A stretch of DNA of 64,000 bases, taken from the NCBI RefSeq assembly GCF_002979535.1, contig NZ_PCPB01000001.1, positions 558,001 through 622,000 on the forward strand, read 5' to 3'. The position numbers and the translations under genes were made by a program. The stretch's first letter is position 1, and every line of letters begins with the position of its first letter. Below, piece by piece: positions 18,278 to 27,115 of the stretch. The DNA is from Brevundimonas sp. MYb52 (GTDB lineage Bacteria; Pseudomonadota; Alphaproteobacteria; Caulobacterales; Caulobacteraceae). The notes under the pieces are model-generated. The model saw only the letters and a list, made by a program, of their open reading frames with translations, was not told the DNA's origin and did not search any database.

Positions 18278-18671
18278 GACAGGCGAGGGCGATGCGGCCG
18301 CGGTCGGCGGGCCTGAGGACCGCCTGCTGGCCTGGGCGATTGTGCACGACATGACGGGTCTGAGCCGGTCGACAGCCTGGCGCCTGCAACAGGCGGGCGC
18401 CTTCCCGCATCCCGTCGCGCTTTCGCCGGGTCGTGTCGGCTGGTGGGAAAGCGAGCTGACGGCCTGGAAGCGGGCGCGGCCTCCAGGGCGTTTGCGCTCG
18501 CCCGCGCGGCCCCGTCTTCCGGGGACGGGGCCTCGCGCAAGGCGAACGACTGGGGAGGCGCCCGCGGCGGTCCCCGCGTTGGAGCCGTCCGAGCCTCCCT
18601 TGCGCGTGTCGCCGGATCGGGTTCGCAAGCGGCGTCCGGTGCATCCGGATCAGATTGATTTCGGCTTCTGA
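18270..18671 (+). CDS. AlpA-like DNA-binding protein (conjugative-element remnant)
   Basis: Start assigned to GTG at 18270, which overlaps the previous stop by 8 bp and places the conserved domain near the N terminus; an ATG at 18144 would lie inside the preceding gene. The 133-residue product has the AlpA-type motif MTGLSRSTAWRLQQAGAFPH followed by PVALSPGRVGWWESELTAW, a prophage-regulator helix-turn-helix with its wing. A basic Pro/Arg-rich tail follows, ending PVHPDQIDFGF. Such regulators control excision genes or mobile-element transcription. Confidence 0.65.
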   Translation: MAETGEGDAAAVGGPEDRLLAWAIVHDMTGLSRSTAWRLQQAGAFPHPVALSPGRVGWWESELTAWKRARPPGRLRSPARPRLPGTGPRARRTTGEAPAAVPALEPSEPPLRVSPDRVRKRRPVHPDQIDFGF

Positions 18672-19173
18672 GACAGGCCTTCCCGGGCGGGATCAACGAT
18701 CGGCTCGCACGTCAGCCGCAGTTGGTTTCGTTCAGTGGTGCGCTAAGGGGGTGAGGGGCGTTTGAGTCAATGGTTGGTGGGTTCGAACGCAGGGTATGGA
18801 TATTATTTTGGCGCTTCAAAATCGCTTGAGATGTCTGTGTCTGACGGCGCGCAAGTCCTTTGTCTGTCGACTTATGGCGCTGCGGAGTGGATTGCGTTCA
18901 ACCTGAATTTTTAGGCCGTATCTACTGCGTCGCACAAAAAGTTTATCTCAGCGTCGCCGTATCCAATCTATGGTCTTCACGCGGCCTGCACGAGGCGGCT
19001 GCATGCGGCGCTGCATCGACGGCGCCGTCATCATTCGCGTCTGGCCGGGGTCGGACGTTTGCGCACCTGTGAAACGATCGTCCGCCGGCGCCTGGCGCGG
19101 CGCGATCCCTTGCGACGTGCGCTCATGGGCGAGCTGTGGCGGACCCTCCAGATAGACAGGAGCGCGGACAGGC
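18672..19173. other. Gene-poor spacer between element remnant and symporter gene
   Basis: About 500 bp with no convincing gene. Bases 18770-18960 are visibly richer in A and T than the surroundings. Short open frames (for example 18860-19072 plus and 18948-19184 minus) are low-complexity and have no recognisable motif. Given the truncated mobile genes to the left, it is probably decayed element DNA plus the promoter of the symporter gene. Confidence 0.5.
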
Positions 19174-20826
19174 GTGGGCGACATACAACTTCATCAACTG
19201 GGCGGACCGCTGACGGTCGCCCTGCTGGCGATCTTCTTCGGCGGGACCTTTCTGATCTCGCTGTCCATCAGCCGACGCAAGGAGAACGCCGACGGCTATA
19301 TGACGGCCGGAAACGGCATCGGCCTGGGGGTTTCGGCGGCCTCGATGACCGCCACCTGGATCTGGGCCGCGTCGATGTACGCCTCGGCCACCTCGGGCTA
19401 CATCTACGGCGTGTCAGGGCCCATCCACTATGGCTTGTGGGGCGCGCTGATGATCCTGTTCATCTATCCCTACGGCAGGCGGATCCGCGCCGTGGCGCCT
19501 CGGGCCCATACCCTGGCCGAGGTCATGTATGCGCGCCATGGACGGTCGAGCCAGTTGATGCTGGCCAGCTCCAACGTCCTGGGCAGTCTGATCAGCCTGA
19601 CGTCCAACTTCATCGCGGGCGGCGCGCTGATCGCCATGCTGTCGCCCTTCAGCTTCAGCCAGGGGATCGCGGTGATCGCTGGGGGCGTGCTGCTCTATAC
19701 GCTGTGGTCCGGCTTCCGGGCCTCTGTCCTGACCGACTTTGTCCAGGTCTGCGCCATGCTGAGCGCCGTGGTCATCATTATCCCGGCGGTCTTCTTCGCG
19801 GTGGGCGGGCCGGCGGTCTTCATCGAAGGGGCCGCCAACCTGACGCCGCAGCAGGGCTCCTTCTTCTCGTCGGACGCCTTCTTCAATCAGGGCGCGCCCT
19901 ATATCGCCGCCGTCCTGGCCTACGCCATCGGCAACCAGACCATCGCCCAGCGCCTCTTCGCCGTGCGCGAGGACCTGATCAAGCCGACCTTCATCATCGC
20001 CACTATCGGCTACGGCGCCACGGTGATCGGCGTGGGCATGCTGGGGGTGGTCGCCCTCTATGTCGGCATCGCGCCGATGGACGGCGATGTGAATAACCTC
20101 ATCCCTCAACTGGCGGGGACATACCTGGGCCCTGTTCTGCTCAGCGTCTTCTTCATCATGATCATCGGGTCGCTGGCCTCGACGGCGGACTCCGACCTGT
20201 CGGCCCTGTCGTCGATCATGATGGCGGACGTCTATGGACGGCAGGCGTCCGGCAGGAAGGCCAACCCGCGGACCATGCTGCTGATCGGCCGGGTCACCAT
20301 GGTCGCCGCCACCGCCGCCGCCCTCTATTTCGCGGGCGGTCGGATGAACATCCTGGATCTTCTGGTCCTGGTGGGCGCCGTCTGGGGCGCATTGGTCTTC
20401 CCGGTCATCGCCAGCTTCTACTGGGACAAGGTGACGAACCGGGCCTTCTCGCTATCGGTCCTGGCGGCCTTGGCCTTGTTCGTTCCCGTTCGCTTCGGCT
20501 GGCTGCCCATGGAGGGCGTCACCGCCTACGCCTTCGACGTCCTGGCGGTGATCGGCGTCGGGGTGGTGGCGGGGCTGATGACCTTCGGCTTCTTTGGAGC
20601 GCGGGCGGCGCGGATCGTCGGCGTGGTCGCGACCCTGGCTGTCGCCCCCTTCGCGATCGGCTTCCTGCACCAGTACGCCGTGCTGAGCAGTTCGCTGATC
20701 GCCTATGCGGTCAGCACGATCGTCTGTGTCCTGCTGTCCTTCCGCAATCGCACGGCCTTTGACTTCGACCGGATCGCTGCGCGCACCGGCGACTTCGACG
20801 TCGCGCCTTCTTCGTCCTCAAACTAG
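19174..20826 (+). CDS. Sodium:solute symporter family protein (SSS)
   Basis: A 550-residue membrane protein starting at GTG 19174, with a purine-rich site (AGGAG) about 15 bases upstream. It has around thirteen helices, including ALLAIFFGGTFLISLSIS, the TATWIWAASMYASATSGYIY helix and the sodium-site style GSLASTADSDLSALSSIMMA segment typical of SSS transporters. The sequence is closest in style to the urea/polyamine (Dur3-like) branch, but the substrate is not fixed by sequence. A 43-codon gene follows 9 bp later and is probably its small partner. Confidence 0.85.
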   Translation: MGDIQLHQLGGPLTVALLAIFFGGTFLISLSISRRKENADGYMTAGNGIGLGVSAASMTATWIWAASMYASATSGYIYGVSGPIHYGLWGALMILFIYPYGRRIRAVAPRAHTLAEVMYARHGRSSQLMLASSNVLGSLISLTSNFIAGGALIAMLSPFSFSQGIAVIAGGVLLYTLWSGFRASVLTDFVQVCAMLSAVVIIIPAVFFAVGGPAVFIEGAANLTPQQGSFFSSDAFFNQGAPYIAAVLAYAIGNQTIAQRLFAVREDLIKPTFIIATIGYGATVIGVGMLGVVALYVGIAPMDGDVNNLIPQLAGTYLGPVLLSVFFIMIIGSLASTADSDLSALSSIMMADVYGRQASGRKANPRTMLLIGRVTMVAATAAALYFAGGRMNILDLLVLVGAVWGALVFPVIASFYWDKVTNRAFSLSVLAALALFVPVRFGWLPMEGVTAYAFDVLAVIGVGVVAGLMTFGFFGARAARIVGVVATLAVAPFAIGFLHQYAVLSSSLIAYAVSTIVCVLLSFRNRTAFDFDRIAARTGDFDVAPSSSSN

Positions 20827-20835
20827 GAGTCCATC

Positions 20836-20967
20836 ATGAGCGCCTTCTGGCTCACCGCCTACGTCCTGGTCTGGCCCGTCATTGTGGCGGCGGTCCTTCT
20901 CTTCATCGCCCGGGCCTTCTTTCGGGAATGGCGAGAGGCGCGCCGCGAGGGCAGGGCGATGATCTGA
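20836..20967 (+). CDS. Putative transporter small subunit (43 aa)
   Basis: A small gene 9 bp after the symporter stop, with a good ribosome site (AGGAG at 20826-20830). The product is a single helix with a charged tail: MSAFWLTAYVLVWPVIVAAV, then LLFIARAFFREWREARREGR and AMI. Very similar 40-45-residue proteins (Tyr-Val-Leu-Val-Trp-Pro helix plus REWRxARREG tail) are regularly annotated next to SSS-family transporters as a transporter small subunit. Likely an inner-membrane partner or stabiliser of 19174-20826; direct function unproven. Confidence 0.75.
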   Translation: MSAFWLTAYVLVWPVIVAAVLLFIARAFFREWREARREGRAMI

Positions 20968-21011
20968 ATCTGAGGCCGCACGCGTCCTGCGAGGATGTCA
21001 TTGCGCCCAGG

Positions 21012-21449
21012 TCAGGCGATGGCGAGCAGGGCTTTTCTCAAATCGTCGCCGCTCTCGATTTCACGCTCGATGAGCGCATGCTCGCTGATCCATACTGGGG
21101 TGGCCGCGCCCAGCACCGTGCGACCCTTGTCGGTCAATGCGACCCGCCTGCCACGACGATCGTTCGGATCTACGGACACCGAGACGAGGCCCGCTTTTTC
21201 CAGCGGCTTGAGGTTCGCTGTCACGGTGGAGCGATCCATCGCCAGAAGCTCGGCGACCGCGCCGATCGTCGGGGGTTCCGGGCGGTTCAAGCCGTTCATC
21301 AGCGAGAACTGCCCGCTGGTGATGCCGTAGGGACGAAAGGCGTCGTCGAACCGTCGTGAGAGGACCCGCGCCGCCCGCTGTGCGTGAAGGCACAGGCAAT
21401 GATCGCGGATGTGCAGGGTCAGTCTGTATGGCGCAACGTCGTTTGACAT
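21012..21449 (-). CDS. MarR family transcriptional regulator
   Basis: 145 residues with the MarR winged helix: PPTIGAVAELLAMDRSTVTA, then NLKPLEKAGLVSVSVDPNDR ending in RRGRRVALTDKG. It is divergent from a glutathione S-transferase gene (start 21533). A near-perfect 20-bp palindrome lies between them. The layout suggests a repressor of itself and the GST, released by a reactive organic compound or redox signal. No redox cysteine pair stands out; the two cysteines (HCLCLHAQ) near residue 18 could sense electrophiles, which is speculation. Confidence 0.85.
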   Translation of the reverse strand: MSNDVAPYRLTLHIRDHCLCLHAQRAARVLSRRFDDAFRPYGITSGQFSLMNGLNRPEPPTIGAVAELLAMDRSTVTANLKPLEKAGLVSVSVDPNDRRGRRVALTDKGRTVLGAATPVWISEHALIEREIESGDDLRKALLAIA

Positions 21450-21457
21450 GACGGATT

Positions 21458-21477
21458 ATATGTTGATATCAACTTAT
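21458..21477. promoter_or_regulatory. Palindromic operator for the divergent MarR/GST pair
   Basis: A perfect 12-bp palindrome GTTGATATCAAC, extended by matching ATA/TAT on each side. It sits 9 bp before the MarR start and overlaps the only AT-rich promoter-like stretch in the 83-bp spacer. This size and symmetry is typical of MarR dimer sites. Confidence 0.7.
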
Positions 21478-21532
21478 TGGTCAACAAGGCCTGCGTGGAC
21501 CAGTGCGCGGGCAGGGAGGGAAGGGACGTCAC

Positions 21533-22201
<669 letters not shown>

Positions 22202-22268
22202 CCCCGGCTTGCGAGGTCTTCACAGCCCCTGCCGCCGTCCGGCTCGGCCCCGCGTCTGGAGAACACCA

Positions 22269-22940
22269 ATGAAACTGCTTCCGCTTGTGCTGGCAGCCTC
22301 CGCAATCTGCGCAGGGCAGACCGTCGCTCAGGAAAGCCCGCGCCGACCTTCGCTGGAGGTGCTGGAAAAAATCATCGAGACGCGCACGCCGGAAACGCGT
22401 GTCGTTACGCCGGATCATGACCGCATCATCGCCCGACGCATCGATATCGTCGACGCCGACGGGACGATCCGCATGACCCTGGCCGGCACAACCCCGGCGC
22501 CGATCATCGACGGCATTCAATACAAGCGAGCCTTCGATGTCGCGGGCCTGGTCATCTATGATGAAAAGGGCAGCGAGCGCGGCGGCTTCGGCACGGCGGA
22601 CATCGAAGGCGGCGCGGCCGTCCTGGCCCTGGACCACCCGGCCATGGACGCGATCGGCTGGCGGGTATCCCCGGACGGGTCGGTGAGCTTTGTCATCAAT
22701 CAGGCGCCGCCCCTGATCCGCGACCCGGGACTGGGCGGGGCGCTGGTGCCGGGGGTCCTGACGCCCACGCGGATGGAGCTTTCCGTCGCCGCCGACGGAA
22801 CGCCGACGGTGGCTCTGTCGGACAAGAACGACAAACCGCGTGTGCGTCTGACGGTGACTGAAGGAGGCTTCGGAGCCATCGAGTTCCTGAACGCAAGCGG
22901 CGAGGTGATCCACACCATTGCGCCAGAGTCGGATCTCTAG
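22269..22940 (+). CDS. Secreted protein of unknown function (gene A)
   Basis: 223 residues with a typical Sec signal peptide (MKLLPLVLAASAICAGQTVA, cleavage after AQ). The mature part has no family I recognise. It looks beta-rich, with repeated short phrases such as DADGTIRMTL and EKGSERGGFG, then VRLTVTEGGFGAIEFLNASG. Comparable Gly-rich turn-strand phrases occur in periplasmic beta-sandwich proteins. The last 29 codons lie inside the left copy of the 458-bp direct repeat. The right copy carries a 5'-truncated duplicate of this gene's end in front of zincin gene B, implying that A and B were once adjacent. Confidence 0.75.
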   Translation: MKLLPLVLAASAICAGQTVAQESPRRPSLEVLEKIIETRTPETRVVTPDHDRIIARRIDIVDADGTIRMTLAGTTPAPIIDGIQYKRAFDVAGLVIYDEKGSERGGFGTADIEGGAAVLALDHPAMDAIGWRVSPDGSVSFVINQAPPLIRDPGLGGALVPGVLTPTRMELSVAADGTPTVALSDKNDKPRVRLTVTEGGFGAIEFLNASGEVIHTIAPESDL

Positions 22941-23312
22941 GGCGCAAGGCTCAACCTGCACGCCCTGCGTCTCCGATGGGGGCCCTGACGCCCTGACGAA
23001 GCAGCGCCCCGACGAAGCCGCGTCCAGGCAACGGCGCGCCCCGGCCTTCACATTCGAAAGAAACGGACATGCGTTTATCGATTTTCACGGCAAGCGTGGT
23101 TCTGACCTGCCTGTTGTCCAGTCCGGTCCGGGCGCAGTCGAGCGCGACCCTCGACATATCGGACGTCGACCTCTTCTATCGTCTCTACGATGCGACCGAC
23201 GGCAGACCGACCGCCGAGCAGATCCAGTCAGGCTATATCGACGTCGGCTCGCCAGGTTTGCGCACGTTTTTCGACGCCAGACGCACGACGGCGGTTCGCG
23301 TCGCCGAGGCTA
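22855..23312 (+). repeat. 458-bp direct repeat, left copy
   Basis: Matches 44676-45133 in the same orientation with about seven single-base differences (roughly 98% identity). It spans the last 29 codons of gene A, the intergenic region and the first 81 codons of gene B. Left of it the sequence is gene A, which the right copy lacks. At its right edge (GAGGCTA) the gene B sequence stops abruptly and unrelated DNA begins. Confidence 0.95.
23069..23312 (+). pseudogene. Truncated 5' copy of secreted zincin gene B
   Basis: Begins MRLSIFTASVVLTCLLSSPV with a signal peptide and is nearly identical to the intact gene at 44890-45804 for the first 81 codons. After the codon for Ala81 the sequence changes completely. 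The open frame runs on to 23428 in unrelated sequence, so at best a 119-residue secreted fragment without the HExxH site would be made. It is the broken left half of the repeat-flanked rearrangement. Confidence 0.85.
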
Positions 23313-23786
23313 GCGGACATTGCACTCGCACCCTGCTGGGTGCAGGAATTGAGCACGCAAGTTCAACCCGAAGATTACGAGGCATTGAGGGGCTGGTTTT
23401 CGTATATGGTGCGATTGGCCATGCCTGACGTGGTGCCGGGTTCCGACATCGATCCGATTGTTGTGCTTGACCGCTTTGCAGAAACCTCGCCCGCGAAAGC
23501 GCGCAGGGGCCTGTCTATGGCGATAGGCGACATCGTGGAGATGACCAGCAACTGGCCCCTCGACAAAATCGTGGAAGCTGATCGCCAACTGTCGGCAGCT
23601 GACCTACCTTCGCTTTCCGCTGTTTGTGCGAAGTTCAGCAAGGCCGTTGCAAAGATTGTCCGCAAGGGCGTCATCGCAAACGACGCTGAATTCTATCTGG
23701 TGCGCAACGCAACTGAAATGACCGGCGATCATCGGCAAGTTCTCTTGAATTTGGCTGAGGCCTACGAAGGCAAGGCGGTCTGCTAG
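23313..23786 (+). pseudogene. 3' part of an unrecognised gene, cut at the repeat junction
   Basis: An open frame enters from the repeat and continues to the TAG at 23784. It reads DIALAPCWVQELSTQVQPED, GWFSYMVRLAMPDVVPGSDI and later RNATEMTGDHRQVLLNLAEA before the stop. No family recognised. Codon third positions are less G/C-biased than the neighbours, suggesting a foreign source. The only in-frame ATG nearby (23406) has no clear ribosome site and would start mid-domain. A gene that lost its front at 23312 is therefore more likely than a complete 126-residue gene. Confidence 0.45.
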
Positions 23787-24265
23787 GGTCCGTAACGGGT
23801 CGATTTCGGTCCTGGGCTTTGGCTTCGAAAGCAGACCTGGGTCACCAGGCCGGAAAGCAGGCACCATAGATGTCAACTAAGGATGGAAAGCGGACGATAT
23901 ATGCTCACCTGACCCTTAGCCCTTGAATGTGCGGCGCGATCCGCCTCTGGCGCATGGTCTTCGCGCGCCGCGGCTCGTCGTTTGAAGAGGCCGTCGGCCG
24001 AGGCGCCAAGGGAGGCGGGGAGGGGTTGACCTGCCCATCGTTGGAAACTCCATTTCCCTTTGGATGTCATAGAGGGAGTGGTTCCAATGGCCTCCATCAT
24101 CGCCCTGCGGCCAAAGGCCGACGGGTTTTCGCCGCAAGGCGCTTCCGTTCCTGTTCGCATCGAGCGCTCGACGTCTGCGTCAGGCGGCGGCCTTGTTGAA
24201 CCAGCGCGCGGGGCGGCTGTCGCACCCGCCCTGCCTGGACGTGGCGCACCGACGGCGTCGCGGAC
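23787..24265. other. Gene-poor spacer with one weak 60-codon frame
   Basis: About 480 bp between the truncated unknown gene and the MFS gene. A frame at 24087-24269 (MASIIALRPKADGFSPQGAS and on) has a plausible AGGGAG site 16 bases upstream, but low complexity in its second half and no family, so I do not call it. The long minus-strand open frame across this region and the MFS gene is antisense shadow. The promoter of the MFS-DoxX pair should lie here. Confidence 0.4.
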
Positions 24266-25480
24266 ATGATCGGCAAGAGCATGGGGATGTTTGATGAACC
24301 ACGTCGGCCGGTTCTGATCCTTGGCGTCGCCCAGGCCCTCTACCTGTCTGCGGTCTCGGTGATCTTCACCTTTTCGGGGCTGGTCGGCGCGACGCTCGCG
24401 CCGTCCCCGAGCCTGGCGACCCTGCCTGTCGCGCTCATCACCGTGGTCACCGCCGTCACAACCATTCCCGCGTCGCTCCTGATGGCGCGGATCGGTCGTC
24501 GCGCCGGGTTCCAGATCGGCGCCTTCGCCGGCGCCGCAGGCGCAGGCCTGGCGGCCTGGGGGATCGCCGGCGGCGACTTCGTCCTGTTCTGCCTCGGCAA
24601 TGCGCTTATGGGGGTCTTTCAGGCGTCGGCCATGTACTACCGCTTCGCCGCCGCGGATCTCGCCGCGCCGGATTTCCGGTCCAGGGCCGTCTCCTGGGTC
24701 CTGGCCGGCGGCGTCGCCGCCGCCCTGATCGGCCCCGAGATCGCCGCGCGCACCCGCACGCTGGCGCCAGCCGCGGACTATATGGGCGCCTATATCGCCG
24801 CCGCTCTGCTCGCGCTCCTCTCGATCGTTCTGCTGTCGGCCCTGCGTGCGCCGTCGCCGGTGGTCGAGGCGCAGGGGAACGCGCGCGGTCGTCCCCTGCT
24901 GGCGATCATGCGCCAGCCCGTCTTCCTCGTCGCGGCGCTCAACGCCGCCGTGGCCTATGTCGTGATGAGCTTTGTGATGACCGCTTCTCCGCTCGCCGTG
25001 GTCGCGGCGGGCTACGGGGTCGACGCGGCTGCAGGCGTCACGCGTTGGCATCTCATCGGCATGTTCGCGCCATCCTTCTTCACGGGCGGGTTGATCGCCC
25101 GTTTCGGCGTGCGGCGCATTCTGGTCGTCGGCGTCCTTCTGTTGGCGGCAAGCCTTGGGATCGCTCTCAGCGGTTCGGCCCTGACGGCGTTCCAGGCGTC
25201 GCTGCTGCTCCTCGGGATCGGTTGGAACTTCATGTTCATCGGGGGCACGACGCTCCTGACAGAAGCCTATGCGCCCGCCGAACGCGCCCGGACCCAGGCC
25301 GCCAACGAGTTCCTGGTGTTCGGCACGACAGCGGTGGCGACGCTGGCGGCCGGCGCGGTCCAGACCGGCCAGGGCTGGGCGATCGTCAATCTCGTCGCCT
25401 TCCCGGCGCTGCTGGTCGCGGGCCTCGCTACGGTCTGGTTCTCGGCGCGCGGTCGCAATGTCAGGACTGAAGGGACATGA
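24266..25480 (+). CDS. MFS transporter
   Basis: 404 residues with twelve predicted helices. Helices 2-3 carry the MFS motif A variant SLLMARIGRRAGFQIGAFAG, and the mid-protein helix start is VFLVAALNAAVAYVVMSFVM. The style (GVFQASAMYYRFAAADLAAP; TTLLTEAYAPAERARTQAAN) matches a poorly characterised bacterial MFS branch often found in alphaproteobacteria. Start at 24266 is uncertain; ATGs at 24281 and 24287 are also possible. It overlaps the DoxX-like gene by 4 bp. Substrate unknown; first cargo operon inside the repeat-flanked segment. Confidence 0.85.
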   Translation: MIGKSMGMFDEPRRPVLILGVAQALYLSAVSVIFTFSGLVGATLAPSPSLATLPVALITVVTAVTTIPASLLMARIGRRAGFQIGAFAGAAGAGLAAWGIAGGDFVLFCLGNALMGVFQASAMYYRFAAADLAAPDFRSRAVSWVLAGGVAAALIGPEIAARTRTLAPAADYMGAYIAAALLALLSIVLLSALRAPSPVVEAQGNARGRPLLAIMRQPVFLVAALNAAVAYVVMSFVMTASPLAVVAAGYGVDAAAGVTRWHLIGMFAPSFFTGGLIARFGVRRILVVGVLLLAASLGIALSGSALTAFQASLLLLGIGWNFMFIGGTTLLTEAYAPAERARTQAANEFLVFGTTAVATLAAGAVQTGQGWAIVNLVAFPALLVAGLATVWFSARGRNVRTEGT

Positions 25481-25878
25481 CCCGCTGGCCTGCAAACTAT
25501 CGAAACCTGGCGCTGTGGACCCTGCAGGGCTGGCTGGCGATGTTCTTCCTGGCCGCCGGCTACGCCAAGCTGACCGAACCCATGGACATGCTCGTTATTC
25601 TTCTGTCGTGGCCGGCCCATGTCGCTCCGGAAGTGGTTCGCGCCCTCGGGGCGGCGGAGGTTCTGCTGGCGATCTCGGTGCTGGCGCCCCTGTTCTCCCG
25701 CTCCTTGGGACGCCCGGTGCTCGTGTTGGCGGCGATGGCGATGCTGGCGCTGGAGACAGCGATGCTGGTGATCCATGTGGTGTCTTTCGAGTGGGGGCAT
25801 GTGGCGACCAATCTGGCCTTGGTCCTCATAACGACCACCGTCTTCATGCAGAGGACCCGTGAGGCTTCGGCCGGCTGA
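25477..25878 (+). CDS. DoxX-like membrane protein
   Basis: 133 residues with four helices, starting inside the MFS stop (ATGA). The N-terminal segment WLAMFFLAAGYAKLTEPMDM is the typical DoxX/SURF4-like start (a helix ending in AGxxKL), followed by a helix around VRALGAAEVLLAISVLAPLF and a C-terminal VATNLALVLITTTVFM. These proteins are linked to membrane redox homeostasis but most are undefined. Translational coupling implies joint action with the MFS transporter. Confidence 0.75.
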   Translation: MTRWPANYRNLALWTLQGWLAMFFLAAGYAKLTEPMDMLVILLSWPAHVAPEVVRALGAAEVLLAISVLAPLFSRSLGRPVLVLAAMAMLALETAMLVIHVVSFEWGHVATNLALVLITTTVFMQRTREASAG

Positions 25879-25912
25879 GATCAGGGGGAGGAGGCCCAGA
25901 TTGGTTTGACTG

Positions 25913-25942
25913 CTGACGTATGAATACTTATTCATATGTCAG
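25913..25942. promoter_or_regulatory. ArsR/SmtB-type metal-sensor operator before the CDF gene
   Basis: A 30-bp palindrome with 28 positions symmetric: CTGAC-g-TATGAATA-ct-TATTCATA-t-GTCAG. The inner TATGAATA/TATTCATA arms match the operator pattern of zinc/cobalt ArsR-family sensors (CzrA, SmtB group). It lies 26 bp before the CDF start codon. An in-frame ATG at 25920 falls inside the palindrome and is rejected as start. Confidence 0.75.
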
Positions 25943-25967
25943 TTTTCTTCCTTCCCAAGGGCATTCC

Positions 25968-26999
25968 ATGTCGCACGCACATCAGGGTCACGGCCACGCC
26001 GGTCATGACCACTCGGGCCACGATCACGACCACACGCCAACCGTCACCCGAGACAATGAGCGCAAGGTCCTGCTGTCGTTTGCCCTGATCTTCACCTTCA
26101 TGATCGTCGAGGTGGTCGGGGGACTGGTTTCGGGCTCGCTGACCCTGCTGGCGGACGCCGGCCATATGCTGACCGACGCGGCGGCGCTCGGCCTGGCCTA
26201 TCTCGCCTTCCGCTTTGGCCGGCGCCTGGCCGATTCCCGGCGAACCTTCGGCTACCTCCGCTTCGAGGTGGTCGCCGGCTTCATCAACGCCATCACGCTT
26301 TTCGCCATTGTCGCCTGGATCGTCTACGAGGCCTGGCAGCGCTTCCAGGAGCCTGCCGTGGTTCTGGCCGGGCCGATGCTGGCCGTCGCCGTCACGGGGC
26401 TGCTGGTCAACGTCCTGGTGTTCTGGATTCTGACACGTGGGGACGCCGAGCACGTCAACATCAAGGGCGCGGCCCTGCATGTGATGGGCGATCTACTGGG
26501 ATCGGTCGGCGCGGTCGCTGCGGCCATCATTATCTCCTTCACCGGTTGGACGCCTATCGACCCGATCCTGTCGGTGGTCGTGTCCCTGCTCATACTTGGC
26601 AGCGCCTGGAAGCTGCTCGGCAAGTCCTTGCATATTCTGCTGGAAGGGGCGCCCGACGACGCTGCGCCCGACGCGATCATCAAGCGCGCGAAGGAGGCGG
26701 TTCCAGGCGTCGCCGAGGTCAGCCATGTCCACGTCTGGTCCATCACGTCCGGTCGGACCCTGGCGACCCTCCACGTGCGGCCGACGACGGATGAGGATGC
26801 GCGGACCGTGGTCCAGGCGGTGGAGCGGCTGTTGAAGACCGAGTTCAACATCGAGCATCCGACGATCGCGGTCGATTGGAACGAAGGGAGCGTCGCTTGC
26901 AATCTCTCGTCCGAACCTGCGCCGGCCGGCCATCCGCCTCATGAGGAACATGCGCACGAAGACCATGAGCCGGGCGCGTGCGGATCGCCGGGTCACTGA
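25968..26999 (+). CDS. Cation diffusion facilitator (CDF) family metal exporter
   Basis: 343 residues from the ATG at 25968. A His-rich cytoplasmic leader (HAHQGHGHAGHDHSGHDHDH) is followed by six helices with the CDF metal sites: LLADAGHMLTDAAAL in helix 2 (the H/D...D pattern) and GAALHVMGDLLGSVGA in helix 5 (HxxxD). The C-terminal cytoplasmic domain (VSHVHVWSITSGRTLATLHV) and a His/Glu-rich tail complete a ZitB/CzcD-like protein. It exports Zn(II), Co(II), Cd(II) or similar from the cytoplasm by proton antiport. The operator just upstream predicts induction by divalent metal. Confidence 0.92.
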   Translation: MSHAHQGHGHAGHDHSGHDHDHTPTVTRDNERKVLLSFALIFTFMIVEVVGGLVSGSLTLLADAGHMLTDAAALGLAYLAFRFGRRLADSRRTFGYLRFEVVAGFINAITLFAIVAWIVYEAWQRFQEPAVVLAGPMLAVAVTGLLVNVLVFWILTRGDAEHVNIKGAALHVMGDLLGSVGAVAAAIIISFTGWTPIDPILSVVVSLLILGSAWKLLGKSLHILLEGAPDDAAPDAIIKRAKEAVPGVAEVSHVHVWSITSGRTLATLHVRPTTDEDARTVVQAVERLLKTEFNIEHPTIAVDWNEGSVACNLSSEPAPAGHPPHEEHAHEDHEPGACGSPGH

Positions 27000-27006
27000 T
27001 CGGCAA

Positions 27007-27039
27007 GACCGATGGAGAGCGCGGCGCTCTCCGTCGGTC
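27007..27039 (+). terminator. Strong hairpin directly after the CDF gene
   Basis: Inverted repeat GACCGA-t-GGAGAGCG / CGCTCTCC-g-TCGGTC with a 3-base loop, 8 bp past the stop. One mismatch. No T-tract, so it may protect the mRNA end or act together with the next hairpin. Confidence 0.55.
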
Positions 27040-27073
27040 GTGCTGAGCCGCCGCTGACTGACGCTTCGCGTCG

Positions 27074-27115
27074 AACCCCGGGGCAGGCCTATCAGGCCTC
27101 TTGCGGGGTTTTTTT
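27074..27115 (+). terminator. Rho-independent terminator after the CDF gene
   Basis: Stem AACCCCG/CGGGGTT enclosing an inner AGGCCT-ATC-AGGCCT pairing, followed by a run of seven T. It cleanly separates the CDF gene from the RND operon. Confidence 0.85.

Noticed and set aside
18776..18800. GGTTCGAAC-like T-loop sequence
   Set aside because: Checked as a possible second copy of the attachment site. The flanking bases do not match the 60510-60537 T-arm or acceptor stem and no tRNA folds here.
18860..19184. Short frames on both strands before the symporter gene
   Set aside because: No motif, no ribosome site, and mutually overlapping. Treated as decayed or noncoding sequence.
23873..25495. 540-codon minus-strand frame
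   Set aside because: Antisense of the MFS transporter plus spacer. Low-complexity charged sequence without motif.
25920..25967. Alternative upstream start of the CDF gene (MNTYSYVSF)
   Set aside because: It lies inside the ArsR-type operator palindrome and has no ribosome site. The ATG at 25968 gives the normal His-rich leader.
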